Below are positions 49,415 to 60,676 of a stretch of 64,000 nucleotides of DNA, piece by piece. The notes beneath the pieces are model-generated. The model saw only the letters and a list, made by a program, of their open reading frames with translations, did no database searches and was not told where the DNA came from. Origin of the DNA: Pseudomonas sp. Irchel s3b2 (GTDB lineage Bacteria > Pseudomonadota > Gammaproteobacteria > Pseudomonadales > Pseudomonadaceae); assembly GCF_900187445.1 (NCBI RefSeq), contig NZ_FYEB01000003.1:248001-312000 (forward strand), given 5' to 3'. A program made the position numbers and the translations under genes. Numbering within the stretch: position 1 is the first letter of the stretch; the number at the start of each line of letters is the position of its first letter.

Positions 49415-50905
49415 ATGGTTGCCGCATTGCTTGATCGTCTTGGTGTGAACCCGGCCCTGTACCAGAACGGCAAAGTGCCGGTACATTCGCCGATCGATGG
49501 TAGCCGTATCGCTGCCGTGAACTGGGAAGGCGCCGCTGAAGTCGAGCAGCACATCAGTCGCGCAGATCATGCATTCGAACTGTGGCGCAAGGTGCCGGCA
49601 CCGCGCCGTGGCGAGTTGGTGCGCCAATTGGGCGACATTTTGCGCGAGTACAAGGCCGATCTCGGTGAGCTGGTTTCCTGGGAAGCCGGCAAGATCACTC
49701 AGGAAGGTTTGGGTGAAGTTCAGGAAATGATCGACATCTGCGACTTCGCCGTCGGTCTGTCCCGTCAGTTGTACGGTTTGACGATTGCCTCCGAGCGTCC
49801 GGGCCACCACATGCGCGAAACCTGGCACCCGCTGGGTATCGTTGGCGTGATCAGTGCGTTCAACTTCCCGGTCGCCGTTTGGGCCTGGAACGCGACGCTG
49901 GCGCTGGTCTGCGGTAACCCGGTGATCTGGAAACCGTCGGAGAAAACTCCGCTGACCGCGTTGGCCTGCCAGGCGCTGTTCGACCGCGTCCTGAAGAATT
50001 TCAGCGACGCCCCGCCGCACCTGAGTCAAGTGATCATCGGTGGTCGCGATGCCGGCGAAGCCCTGGTCGATGACCCGCGTGTCGCGCTGGTCAGCGCCAC
50101 CGGCAGCACCCGCATGGGCCGCGAAGTGGCGCCGAAAATCGCCGCGCGTTTCGCTCGCAGCATTCTGGAGCTGGGCGGCAACAACGCGATGATCCTCGGC
50201 CCAAGCGCCGATCTGGACATGGCCGTACGGGCGATTCTGTTCAGCGCCGTCGGCACCGCCGGTCAGCGTTGCACCACTTTGCGTCGCCTGATCGCCCATG
50301 AGTCGGTGAAGGAAGAAATCGTCACTCGCCTGAAAGCCGCGTACTCCAAGGTACGCATCGGCCATCCGCTGGAAGGCAATCTGGTTGGGCCGCTGATCGA
50401 CAAGCACAGCTTCGACAACATGCAGGACGCGCTGGAGCAGGCCTTGAGCGAAGGCGGCCGGGTGTTCGGCGGCAAGCGTCAGCTGGAAGACAAATTCCCC
50501 AATGCGTACTACGTCTCGCCAGCCATCGTCGAAATGCCGGAGCAGAGCGATGTGGTGCGCGACGAAACCTTCGCGCCGATTCTGTACGTGATCGGTTACA
50601 ACGATTTCGAAGAAGCGCTGCGCCTGAATAACGCCGTGCCACAAGGACTGTCATCGTGCATCTTTACCACCGACGTGCGTGAAGCCGAGCGGTTCATGTC
50701 GGCCGTGGGCAGCGACTGCGGCATCGCCAACGTCAACATCGGCCCGAGCGGCGCGGAAATTGGTGGCGCGTTTGGCGGCGAGAAAGAGACGGGCGGTGGT
50801 CGTGAATCCGGTTCGGATGCATGGCGTGGGTACATGCGCCGTCAGACCAACACCGTGAACTATTCGCTGGAGTTGCCGTTGGCTCAGGGCATTACGTTCG
50901 ACTGA
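49415..50905 (+). CDS. amaB: L-piperidine-6-carboxylate (aminoadipate semialdehyde) dehydrogenase
   Basis: The 496-residue ALDH7-family enzyme oxidises the semialdehyde of L-lysine/L-pipecolate breakdown to 2-aminoadipate. Catalytic Cys286 lies in GQRCTTLRRL, typical of ALDH7, and Glu252 in LELGGNNA. The N-terminus (LGVNPALYQNGKVP) and C-terminal GGGRESGSDAWRGYMRRQT match P. putida AmaB. GAGGAG precedes ATG 49415. It is followed by amaA after a REP-like element. Confidence 0.95.
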   Translation: MVAALLDRLGVNPALYQNGKVPVHSPIDGSRIAAVNWEGAAEVEQHISRADHAFELWRKVPAPRRGELVRQLGDILREYKADLGELVSWEAGKITQEGLGEVQEMIDICDFAVGLSRQLYGLTIASERPGHHMRETWHPLGIVGVISAFNFPVAVWAWNATLALVCGNPVIWKPSEKTPLTALACQALFDRVLKNFSDAPPHLSQVIIGGRDAGEALVDDPRVALVSATGSTRMGREVAPKIAARFARSILELGGNNAMILGPSADLDMAVRAILFSAVGTAGQRCTTLRRLIAHESVKEEIVTRLKAAYSKVRIGHPLEGNLVGPLIDKHSFDNMQDALEQALSEGGRVFGGKRQLEDKFPNAYYVSPAIVEMPEQSDVVRDETFAPILYVIGYNDFEEALRLNNAVPQGLSSCIFTTDVREAERFMSAVGSDCGIANVNIGPSGAEIGGAFGGEKETGGGRESGSDAWRGYMRRQTNTVNYSLELPLAQGITFD

Positions 50906-50913
50906 TGGACCCC

Positions 50914-50989
50914 ATCGCTGGCAAGCCAGCTCCTACAGGATTTGTGTTGCGGCACATGACCCGTGTAGGAGCTGGCTTGCCAGCGAAGC
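50914..50989. repeat. REP-like inverted pair in the amaB-amaA gap
   Basis: ATCGCTGGCAAGCCAGCTCC and GGAGCTGGCTTGCCAGCGAAG lie within the 120-base gap between two genes of one operon, so it may modulate amaA levels. Confidence 0.88.
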
Positions 50990-51025
50990 TTTTTTGTTTG
51001 TTAGGTTTCGGATTGGAGTCTGGCA

Positions 51026-52309
51026 ATGCCGTTACGCGAAGAGTGTCTGTGGGAAAAATTGACGCCGCAAAGGCCTGACAATACGGCGCTCAAGGGCGAG
51101 GTGACAGTGGATGTCTGCGTCATCGGTGCCGGTTTCACCGGTCTGTCGGCGGCGGTGCATCTGCTGGAACAAGGCAAAAGTGTCTGCGTGCTGGAAGCGC
51201 ATCGCGCCGGGCATGGCGGTTCGGGGCGTAACGTCGGGCTGGTCAACGCCGGGATGTGGATTCCACCGGATGAAATCGAAGCCGGGTTTGGCGAGGCAGT
51301 CGGCAGTCAGCTCAATCGCATGCTGGGTGCGGCGCCGTCGCTGGTGTTCAGCCTGGTCGACAAATACAACATCGATTGCCAATTACGCCGCGAAGGCACG
51401 CTGCACATGGCGCACAACGCGCGTGGCGAGGCGGATCTGCGCAGTCGTGAAGAACAGTGGAAGCGTCGTGGGGCACCGGTCGAGTTGTTGACCGGTCAAG
51501 CCTGCGAACAAGCCACGGGCACCAAAAAGATTGCCGCCGCGTTGCTCGATCGGCGTGCTGGCACGATCAACCCGATGGCCTATACCACGGGGCTGGCCAA
51601 CGCGGCCATCAGCCTCGGCGGTCAGCTGTTCGATCATTCCCCGGTGACCCGACTCGAGCGTCAGGGCCAGCGCTGGTCGGTGCAGACCGCCCAGGGTTCG
51701 GTGTTGGCCGAGCAGGTGGTCATCGCCTCCAATGCTTATACCGAAGGCGACTGGACGGAGCTGCGTCGCAACTTTTTCCCCGGTTATTACTATCAAGTGG
51801 CTTCGGTGCCGCTGACCGAAGACGCCGCGCAGCAGATTCTGCCCGGTGGCCAGGGTTCCTGGGACACCCGGCAGGTGCTAAGCAGCATTCGTCGCGATGC
51901 CGAAGGGCGCTTGTTGCTCGGCAGTCTGGGTAATGGCAACCAGAAACCGACCTGGTTCCTGAAAGCCTGGGCCGACCGGGTTCAGCAGCATTACTTTCCG
52001 TACCTGAAGCCGGTGGAGTGGGAGTGCACCTGGACCGGTTGCATTGCCTTCACACCCGATCATTTGATGCGCCTGTTCGAGCCGGCGCCGGGTCTGGTGG
52101 CGGTTACCGGTTACAACGGTCGAGGCGTGACCACCGGTACAGTGGTCGGCAAAGCCTTTGCCGATTATTTGTGTAACGGAAATCCTCAAGCCCTGCCGAT
52201 TCCCTTCGCGCCCATGCAGCCATTGGCGGGTGTGGGGCTGCGAAGCTGTCTGTATGAGGCTGGATTCTCGCTGTATCACGCGGGCCAGTGCCTGCGGATC
52301 GTGATCTGA
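51026..52309 (+). CDS. amaA: FAD-dependent L-pipecolate oxidase
   Basis: The 427-residue DAO-family oxidoreductase starts with an FAD fold (VCVIGAGFTGLSAAVHLLEQG, about 30-50) and has GSGRNVGLVNAG and a C-terminal VTGYNGRGVTTGTVVGKAFAD, which are typical of the family. It oxidises L-pipecolate to piperidine-6-carboxylate, the substrate of AmaB. GGAG precedes ATG 51026. The amaB-amaA order is that of P. putida. Confidence 0.92.
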   Translation: MPLREECLWEKLTPQRPDNTALKGEVTVDVCVIGAGFTGLSAAVHLLEQGKSVCVLEAHRAGHGGSGRNVGLVNAGMWIPPDEIEAGFGEAVGSQLNRMLGAAPSLVFSLVDKYNIDCQLRREGTLHMAHNARGEADLRSREEQWKRRGAPVELLTGQACEQATGTKKIAAALLDRRAGTINPMAYTTGLANAAISLGGQLFDHSPVTRLERQGQRWSVQTAQGSVLAEQVVIASNAYTEGDWTELRRNFFPGYYYQVASVPLTEDAAQQILPGGQGSWDTRQVLSSIRRDAEGRLLLGSLGNGNQKPTWFLKAWADRVQQHYFPYLKPVEWECTWTGCIAFTPDHLMRLFEPAPGLVAVTGYNGRGVTTGTVVGKAFADYLCNGNPQALPIPFAPMQPLAGVGLRSCLYEAGFSLYHAGQCLRIVI

Positions 52310-52355
52310 TTGTTGAAAAATGTTGCTGGAAGCGGCGCTTTTCAGCGAAGCGGCT

Positions 52356-52430
52356 AGCCTGTAATGGTGCGGGTTGTAGCAGTGCCCGCACCAGCAGTGT
52401 GCAGTTCGGTGACGCGGGCTGTTACAGGCT
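52356..52430. other. Nested stem structure
   Basis: AGCCTGTAA (52356-52364) pairs with TTACAGGCT (52422-52430). Directly inside, TGGTGCGGG (52365-52373) pairs with CCCGCACCA (52385-52393) around an 11-base loop, and 28 bases follow before the outer arm closes. All 18 pairs are perfect. It may be a structured RNA, a terminator of amaA, or protein sites. Confidence 0.7.
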
Positions 52431-52528
52431 GGTTGCACATCGTTTGGCGCAGCGGTTGCAATGATGGCGCGTGCGGGTTGCGCCTTAAAAAATAAATGGT
52501 TTCACCTCCCGCGGTTTAGACGGTTGCA
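52431..52528 (+). repeat. Five phased GGTTGCA direct repeats
   Basis: GGTTGCA at 52431, 52454 and 52522, GGTTGCG at 52476 and GGTTTCA at 52498. Spacings are 23, 22, 22 and 24 bases, close to two helical turns, all on one strand. They end 73 bases before the -24 element of the livK promoter. Confidence 0.7.
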
Positions 52529-52601
52529 CGCCCAATGAAAATGGGCCCGAAACAGTCGAAATAACAACAAGGCAGCGACTTTTTTCAGAATAAAAAACCG
52601 A

Positions 52602-52617
52602 TGGCACGGCCCTTGCT
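52602..52617 (+). promoter_or_regulatory. Sigma54 promoter of livK
   Basis: TGGCACG-GCCC-TTGCT is an exact match to the -24/-12 consensus. The predicted start of transcription near 52628 lies about 45 bases before livK, within a small CTCTGA/TCAGAG inverted repeat. Confidence 0.88.
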
Positions 52618-52673
52618 CTGAGCATTCAGAGAAGTCGCAGTGCCAACTAAAAAAAACCTTGGAGCACCACCTC

Positions 52674-53807
52674 ATGTCCCAGACGTTTTACAAGAAAGGC
52701 TTTCTGGCCCTCGCAGTGGCAGCTGCGTTGGGTGTATCTGCGTTTGCACAGGCTGATGTGAAAATCGGTGTGGCGGGTCCGATGACCGGCGCCAACGCCG
52801 CATTTGGCGAGCAGTACATGAAAGGTGCGCAGGCAGCCGCTGATGCGGTCAACGCCGCTGGTGGTGTAAACGGGGAAAAAATCGTACTGGTCAAAGGCGA
52901 TGACGCCTGCGAACCGAAGCAGGCTGTGACGGTCGCCAAGGACCTGACCAACCAGAAAGTCGCTGGCGTAGTCGGCCACTTCTGTTCCTCGTCGACCATC
53001 CCGGCCTCCGAGATCTATGACGAAGCGGGCATCATCGCGATCACCCCGGGGTCTACCAACCCGGCCGTTACCGAGCGCGGCCTGAGTGCAATGTTCCGTA
53101 TGTGCGGGCGTGACGACCAGCAAGGCATCGTGGCCGGCGACTACATCGTCGACGTGCTCAAGGGCAAGAAAGTGGTGGTCCTGCACGACAAAGACACCTA
53201 CGGCCAAGGCCTGGCGGATGCCACCAAGGCCCAGCTGGAAAAACGCGGCGTGAAACCGGTGTTGTATGAAGGCCTGACCCGTGGCGAAAAAGATTTCAGC
53301 ACCATCGTCACCAAAATCCGCGGCGCGGGTGCCGACGTCGTTTACTTCGGTGGTCTGCACCCGGAGGCCGGTCCTCTGGTTCGTCAGTTGCGTGAGCAAG
53401 GTCTCAAAGACGTCAAGTTCATGTCCGACGATGGCATCGTAACCGACGAACTGGTCACCACCGCTGGTGGTCCGCAATTCGTCGACGGTGTGCTGATGAC
53501 CTTTGGTGCCGACCCCCGCATGCTGCCAGACAGCAAGACCGTAGTGGACGAGTTCCGCAAGAAAGGCACGGAACCTGAAGGCTACACCCTGTACGCCTAT
53601 GCTTCGGTCCAGACCCTGGCGGCAGGCTTCAATGGCGCCAAATCCAACAATGGCGAAAAAGCTGCCGAGTGGCTGAAGAAAAATTCGGTCAAAACCGTGA
53701 TGGGCGAGAAATCCTGGGACGCCAAGGGCGATCTGAAAGTCTCCGACTACGTGGTTTACCAGTGGGACAAGGACGGCAAATACCACCAGCTGGAAAAACA
53801 GAAGTAA
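52674..53807 (+). CDS. Branched-chain amino acid ABC transporter substrate-binding protein
   Basis: The 377-residue periplasmic binding protein (LivK/BraC family) has a signal peptide (about 1-26, cleaved near AFAQA) and the family start DVKIGVAGPMTGANAAFGEQYMKGAQ. Leu/Ile/Val-type ligand motifs such as VVGHFCSSSTIPASEIYDEAG are present. It heads the five-gene transporter operon behind a sigma54 promoter. The location next to amaBA raises the possibility of a ligand other than branched-chain amino acids, such as lysine or pipecolate derivatives. Confidence 0.93.
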   Translation: MSQTFYKKGFLALAVAAALGVSAFAQADVKIGVAGPMTGANAAFGEQYMKGAQAAADAVNAAGGVNGEKIVLVKGDDACEPKQAVTVAKDLTNQKVAGVVGHFCSSSTIPASEIYDEAGIIAITPGSTNPAVTERGLSAMFRMCGRDDQQGIVAGDYIVDVLKGKKVVVLHDKDTYGQGLADATKAQLEKRGVKPVLYEGLTRGEKDFSTIVTKIRGAGADVVYFGGLHPEAGPLVRQLREQGLKDVKFMSDDGIVTDELVTTAGGPQFVDGVLMTFGADPRMLPDSKTVVDEFRKKGTEPEGYTLYAYASVQTLAAGFNGAKSNNGEKAAEWLKKNSVKTVMGEKSWDAKGDLKVSDYVVYQWDKDGKYHQLEKQK

Positions 53808-53830
53808 GGGCTGACGCGATCGCCTGATCC

Positions 53831-53925
53831 CCTGTAGGAGCGAGCTTGCTCGCGAAAGCGGTTTATCTGGCGACATGAATGTTGAATGTTCAACCGCTAT
53901 CGCTGGCAAGCCCGCTTCCACAGGG
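53831..53925. repeat. REP-like pair of mixed type in the livK-livH gap
   Basis: CCTGTAGGAGCGAGCTTGCT on the left and TCGCTGGCAAGCCCGCTTCC on the right belong to different subtypes. Placed between the binding-protein and permease genes, it may help keep binding protein in excess. Confidence 0.8.
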
Positions 53926-53989
53926 GACGGTGGTATCTGGGCTGATCGCGCCTGACATTGCTCCGACGTAAATCTGTATTTTCCCTAGA

Positions 53990-54020
53990 AGAACCGCACA
54001 CCCACAGGCGTGCAGGTTCT
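53990..54020 (+). promoter_or_regulatory. Hairpin before livH
   Basis: AGAACC-GCAC pairs with GTGC-GGTTCT with one bulged A around ACCCACAGGC. It lies 19 bases before the livH start and could affect ribosome access. Confidence 0.6.
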
Positions 54021-54039
54021 CATTGCGTGAGATTGCGTT

Positions 54040-54954
<915 letters not shown>

Positions 54955-54957
54955 GCG

Positions 54958-56241
54958 ATGTCTTCAACCACTAAAAAAACCATTGATCTCAAAAGAAGCC
55001 TGGTTGACGCGATTCTTGCCGGCCTGGTGGCCCTGATTGTGTTCGGCCCGATTGTCGGCGTAGTCCTCGACGGCTACGGCTTCAACCTGGAAGCGACCCG
55101 GGTGGCATGGATTGTCGCCATTGTCATGGCCGGCCGCTTTGCCTTGAGCCTGTTCCTGCAAACCCCCAAGGGCCTGAGCATTCTGGAGGGCTTTGAAAGT
55201 ACCGGTTCCGGGGTTCATGTATTGCCGCCCGATTACAAATCCCGCTTGCGCTGGATCATCCCGCTGATGATTGTCATCGCCGTGGTGTTCCCGTTTTTCT
55301 CCAACTCTTACCTGCTGGGCGTGGTCATCCTGGGGCTGATCTATGTACTGTTGGGGCTGGGGCTGAACATCGTGGTCGGCCTGGCCGGCCTGCTCGACCT
55401 GGGTTACGTGGCGTTCTACGCCATTGGTGCCTACGGGCTGGCGCTCGGTTATCAATACCTGGGGCTGGGTTTCTGGACGGTGCTGCCACTGGCGGCAATC
55501 ACGGCCGGGTTGGCCGGTTGCATCCTGGGTTTCCCGGTGCTGCGTCTGCACGGGGACTACCTGGCGATCGTGACCCTGGGTTTTGGTGAAATCATCCGGT
55601 TGATCCTCAATAACTGGCTGTCCCTGACCGGCGGCCCGAACGGTATGGCGGCTCCATTGCCGACCTTCTTCGGCCTCGAGTTCGGCAAAAGAGCGAAGGA
55701 GGGGGGCGTCCCGTTCCATGAGTTCTTCGGCATCGCCTATAACCCGGACGTGAAGTACTACTTCATCTACGCGGTGTTGTTCCTGGTGGTTCTGGCCGTG
55801 CTGTACATCAAGCATCGCTTGACCCGCATGCCGGTCGGTCGCGCGTGGGAAGCCTTGCGTGAAGACGAAATCGCCTGCCGTTCCATGGGCCTGAATCACG
55901 TACTGGTCAAGCTGTCGGCATTCACCATTGGTGCATCGACGGCGGGTCTGGCCGGTGTGTTCTTCGCCACCTATCAGGGTTTCGTCAACCCGACCTCGTT
56001 CACCTTCTTTGAATCGGCACTGATCCTCGCCATCGTGGTACTCGGCGGCATGGGCTCGACCATCGGCGTGGTGATTGCGGCGTTCGTGCTGACCGTCGCC
56101 CCGGAACTGCTGCGCGGCTTCGCTGAATATCGCGTGCTGCTGTTCGGCATCCTGATGGTGTTGATGATGATTTGGCGACCGCGCGGCCTGATCCGGATCA
56201 GCCGTACCGGTGTGACCCCACGTAAAGGAGTGGCGCCATGA
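54958..56241 (+). CDS. livM: Branched-chain amino acid ABC transporter permease LivM
   Basis: The 427-residue permease has a long N-terminal extension with extra helices, typical of Pseudomonas BraE/LivM, followed by the core (GLGLNIVVGLAGLLDLGYVA, then LAIVTLGFGEIIRLIL). The C-terminal part contains the transport motif AWEALREDEIACRSMGLN. It overlaps livG by four bases (ATGA). Confidence 0.95.
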   Translation: MSSTTKKTIDLKRSLVDAILAGLVALIVFGPIVGVVLDGYGFNLEATRVAWIVAIVMAGRFALSLFLQTPKGLSILEGFESTGSGVHVLPPDYKSRLRWIIPLMIVIAVVFPFFSNSYLLGVVILGLIYVLLGLGLNIVVGLAGLLDLGYVAFYAIGAYGLALGYQYLGLGFWTVLPLAAITAGLAGCILGFPVLRLHGDYLAIVTLGFGEIIRLILNNWLSLTGGPNGMAAPLPTFFGLEFGKRAKEGGVPFHEFFGIAYNPDVKYYFIYAVLFLVVLAVLYIKHRLTRMPVGRAWEALREDEIACRSMGLNHVLVKLSAFTIGASTAGLAGVFFATYQGFVNPTSFTFFESALILAIVVLGGMGSTIGVVIAAFVLTVAPELLRGFAEYRVLLFGILMVLMMIWRPRGLIRISRTGVTPRKGVAP

Positions 56242-57113
56242 GCGAAGAAATCGTTCTCTCGGTCGAAAATCTGATGATGCACTTCGGCGGCATCAAGGCC
56301 CTGAATAACGTCAGCCTGCAAGTCAAACGCAACTCGATCTTCGCGTTGATTGGCCCCAACGGCGCAGGCAAGACCACAGTGTTCAACTGTCTGACCGGGT
56401 TTTATAAAGCGTCCGGCGGGCACATTGAACTCAACGCCCGTGGCGTGAAAACCGACGTAATCAAAATGCTCGGGGAACCGTTTAAGGCCATCGATTTCAT
56501 TTCGCCGAAAAGTTTCCTCGGCCGGCTCCACTACAAGATGTTCGGCGGCACGCACCTGATCAACCGTGCCGGTCTGGCGCGGACTTTCCAGAACATTCGC
56601 CTGTTCAGGGAAATGTCGGTGCTGGAAAACCTGCTGGTGGCCCAACACATGTGGGTCAACCGCAATCTGCTTTCGGGCATCCTCAACACCAAGGGGTACC
56701 GTAAGGCCGAAAGCGATGCGCTGGACCACGCGTTTTATTGGCTGGAAGTGGTCGATCTGGTGGATTGCGCCAACCGCCTGGCCGGTGAGCTGTCCTACGG
56801 TCAACAACGCCGTCTGGAAATCGCTCGGGCCATGTGTACCCGGCCGCAGATCATCTGCCTCGACGAGCCGGCCGCCGGCCTCAACCCTCAGGAAACCGAA
56901 GCGCTGAGCGCGATGATCCGGCTGCTGCGCGACGAGCATGATCTGACCGTGGTGCTGATCGAACACGACATGGGCATGGTAATGAGTATTTCCGACCACA
57001 TCGTGGTGCTGGACCACGGCGTTGTCATCGCCGAGGGCGGGCCTGAAGCGATTCGACACGATCCGAAAGTGATTGCCGCCTACCTGGGCGCCGAAGAAGA
57101 GGAAGTGGTATGA
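56238..57113 (+). CDS. livG: Branched-chain amino acid ABC transporter ATPase LivG
   Basis: The 291-residue ATPase has Walker A GPNGAGKTT, the signature LSYGQQRRLEIARAM and Walker B ICLDEPAAGLNP followed by the His switch (LIEHDMGMVMSI). An insertion of about 30 residues after Walker A is common in LivG/BraF. It overlaps livF by four bases. Confidence 0.96.
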   Translation: MSEEIVLSVENLMMHFGGIKALNNVSLQVKRNSIFALIGPNGAGKTTVFNCLTGFYKASGGHIELNARGVKTDVIKMLGEPFKAIDFISPKSFLGRLHYKMFGGTHLINRAGLARTFQNIRLFREMSVLENLLVAQHMWVNRNLLSGILNTKGYRKAESDALDHAFYWLEVVDLVDCANRLAGELSYGQQRRLEIARAMCTRPQIICLDEPAAGLNPQETEALSAMIRLLRDEHDLTVVLIEHDMGMVMSISDHIVVLDHGVVIAEGGPEAIRHDPKVIAAYLGAEEEEVV

Positions 57114-57826
57114 GTGCACCCATCCTCGAACTCAAGAATCTGGACGTATTCTATGGGCCGATTCAGGCCCTGAAGAAAGTCTCGTTGCACATCAATGAAG
57201 GTGAAACCGTCAGCCTGATCGGCTCCAACGGTGCCGGCAAATCGACCCTGCTGATGTCGATCTTCGGCCAGCCGCGGGCCGCTGACGGGCAAATCATCTA
57301 TCAGGGTGTGGATATCACTCACAAATCGTCCCACTACATCGCATCCAACGGTATCGCTCAATCGCCGGAAGGCCGGCGGGTGTTCCCTGACATGACCGTC
57401 GAGGAAAACCTGTTGATGGGTACGATTCCAATCGGTGACAAGTACGCCAAGGAAGACATGCAACGCATGTTCGAGTTGTTTCCACGGCTCGAAGAGCGGC
57501 GTACCCAACGCGCCATGACCATGTCTGGCGGCGAGCAACAAATGCTCGCCATCGCCCGGGCGCTCATGAGCCGGCCAAAGCTCTTACTGCTCGATGAGCC
57601 GAGCCTGGGGCTGGCGCCGATTGTGGTGAAACAGATCTTCGCGACCCTGCGGGAATTGGCCAGCACCGGCATGACCATCTTCCTGGTGGAGCAGAACGCC
57701 AACCACGCCCTCAAGCTGTCGGACCGGGCGTACGTGATGGTCAACGGCGAGATCCGCCTCAGCGGCACCGGCAAGGAGCTACTGGTGAACGATGAGGTGC
57801 GTAACGCCTACCTCGGCGGCCACTGA
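57110..57826 (+). CDS. livF: Branched-chain amino acid ABC transporter ATPase LivF
   Basis: The 238-residue ATPase has Walker A GSNGAGKST, the signature MSGGEQQMLAIARALM and Walker B LLLDEPSLGLAP, then FLVEQNANHAL. It completes the liv operon and is followed by a strong terminator. Confidence 0.96.
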   Translation: MSAPILELKNLDVFYGPIQALKKVSLHINEGETVSLIGSNGAGKSTLLMSIFGQPRAADGQIIYQGVDITHKSSHYIASNGIAQSPEGRRVFPDMTVEENLLMGTIPIGDKYAKEDMQRMFELFPRLEERRTQRAMTMSGGEQQMLAIARALMSRPKLLLLDEPSLGLAPIVVKQIFATLRELASTGMTIFLVEQNANHALKLSDRAYVMVNGEIRLSGTGKELLVNDEVRNAYLGGH

Positions 57827-57845
57827 GTTATCCACTGCAAACAAC

Positions 57846-57879
57846 AAAGCCCCGACGAGCAATCGCCGGGGCTTTTTTG
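57846..57879 (+). terminator. Terminator of the liv operon
   Basis: AGCCCCG and CGGGGCT pair around a 12-base loop, followed by a run of T residues. Confidence 0.9.
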
Positions 57880-59354
<1,475 letters not shown>

Positions 59355-59370
59355 GACCGCGTAACGGCTA

Positions 59371-59462
59371 TTCGCGGGCAAGCCTCGCTCCTACAAGTCA
59401 TGTGTCGTTCGCAGAATCGCGATTCAACATAAAACCTGTAGGAGCGAGGCTTGCCCGCGAAA
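59371..59462. repeat. REP-like inverted pair
   Basis: TTCGCGGGCAAGCCTCGCTC and its mirror GAGCGAGGCTTGCCCGCGAA, between the SDR and AGE genes. Confidence 0.9.
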
Positions 59463-59474
59463 GCAATCGCCCAG

Positions 59475-60602
59475 TCAGCGCAAATACTCGACCAACCCGC
59501 GATAACAGGTCGCCAAGTGATAAGGCGTGGTCGAAGGCATGTCCTTGCGACTCACTTCGCCATGCTCATCGCGACATTCAAACCAGCCGCCCGCATGCAA
59601 AAAGCGCTGTTGCAATGCCTGTAATTGGCGCTGCACGGACGCTTCGCTACTCGGGCGCAAAGTCAGGGCTCGCAAGTATTCGGCCTGGGCCCAGATGCGT
59701 TGGGTCGCATCACGAAGATGGTCGTCCAGTTCCAGCATTGCGCGCACAGCCCCGGTCTGCTGATCCACGCCCAGTTGCTCGGTAAACGTAAAGGCACGGT
59801 CCAGCGAAGCATGCAGTTGCGAGCCGCGCAGCAACGGTGAGGATTCCAGCAGGAAATACCATTCGAACTGATGGCCTGGCTCGAACCAGTTATCCACAGT
59901 GCCCAGCGGCTTTTCCATCAATACCGCGTGTTGCGGGTCGATGAAGCGCTTCTGCATGGCTGTGCATAACTCGATAAGCGCGCTCTGCACAGCGACGTCC
60001 TCGCGCACCGAAAGGATGGCGAGGAAGGCTTCGGCCAAATGCATCAATGGATTCTGCAGCGGCCCGGAGTCGAGCGAAGACCAATCACGGTCCAGGCTGG
60101 CGTCATACAGGCCGTCGCCTGTGGCGAAGCGCTGGGCCAATACTTCCAGCGTGGCGTTGAGCACCGACTCCACCAGCGGTTCGCGAACCTTGTCCCAGTA
60201 ATGGGCGCAGGCGAACAGGATGAAGGCGTGGGTGTAGAGGTCTTTGCGTTGATCCAGCGGCGCACCTTGCGGGTCGATGCTGTAGAACCAGCCGCCATGC
60301 TCGGCATCGTGAAAATGCCGTTGCAAGGAACGGAACAGCGCCCCCGCACGTTCTTCGGCCAGAGGCACTTGGCCGATCAGGCTGGAAAACAGGTACAGCT
60401 GGCGCGCGCAAGCCATGGCCCGGTAGCGCTGCGGTGGCAGCGGCTGATGCTCGGCGTCCAGCGCTTCGTAAGGCAATGCCATGTCGGCGTTCCAGCCGGG
60501 GCCTTGCCAGAGCGGCACGATTACGTCCTGGAAGTGTTGTTGCACCGAAGCGAACAGGGCGGTCAATTCAGGCTGGGAAGCAGAGCGGGAAACAGGCGGC
60601 AT
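59475..60602 (-). CDS. AGE-family epimerase/isomerase-like protein
   Basis: The 375-residue protein resembles the (alpha/alpha)6-barrel of N-acylglucosamine 2-epimerase and related sugar isomerases. Recognisable stretches are RYRAMACARQLYLFSSLIG, GGWFYSIDPQG, DLYTHAFILFACAHYW, NPLMHLAEAFLAI and FEPGHQFEWYFLL; the conserved histidines are in THAF, MHLAEA and GHQFEW. Members act on mannose, glucose or cellobiose; the substrate here cannot be told. It carries an internal TTATCCACA at 59890. Confidence 0.88.
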   Translation of the reverse strand: MPPVSRSASQPELTALFASVQQHFQDVIVPLWQGPGWNADMALPYEALDAEHQPLPPQRYRAMACARQLYLFSSLIGQVPLAEERAGALFRSLQRHFHDAEHGGWFYSIDPQGAPLDQRKDLYTHAFILFACAHYWDKVREPLVESVLNATLEVLAQRFATGDGLYDASLDRDWSSLDSGPLQNPLMHLAEAFLAILSVREDVAVQSALIELCTAMQKRFIDPQHAVLMEKPLGTVDNWFEPGHQFEWYFLLESSPLLRGSQLHASLDRAFTFTEQLGVDQQTGAVRAMLELDDHLRDATQRIWAQAEYLRALTLRPSSEASVQRQLQALQQRFLHAGGWFECRDEHGEVSRKDMPSTTPYHLATCYRGLVEYLR

Positions 60603-60676
60603 TGGCTGGCGTCGTCACGGCAGGGTTAATTGCGCGACATGTTAGCAGGCCTGAGAGACGCGGTGTCTGTCAGGCC

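Larger units (their letters stand above)
52310..52673. other. Gene-free regulatory interval between amaA and livK
   Basis: This 364-base stretch has no convincing gene. It holds a nested stem structure, five phased GGTTGCA repeats and a consensus sigma54 promoter, each listed separately. Confidence 0.85.

Noticed and set aside
52356..52430. tRNA-like fold after amaA
   Set aside because: The length and outer stem are tRNA-like, but the D- and T-arm sequences and anticodon stem do not fit, and the outer stem has 9 pairs.
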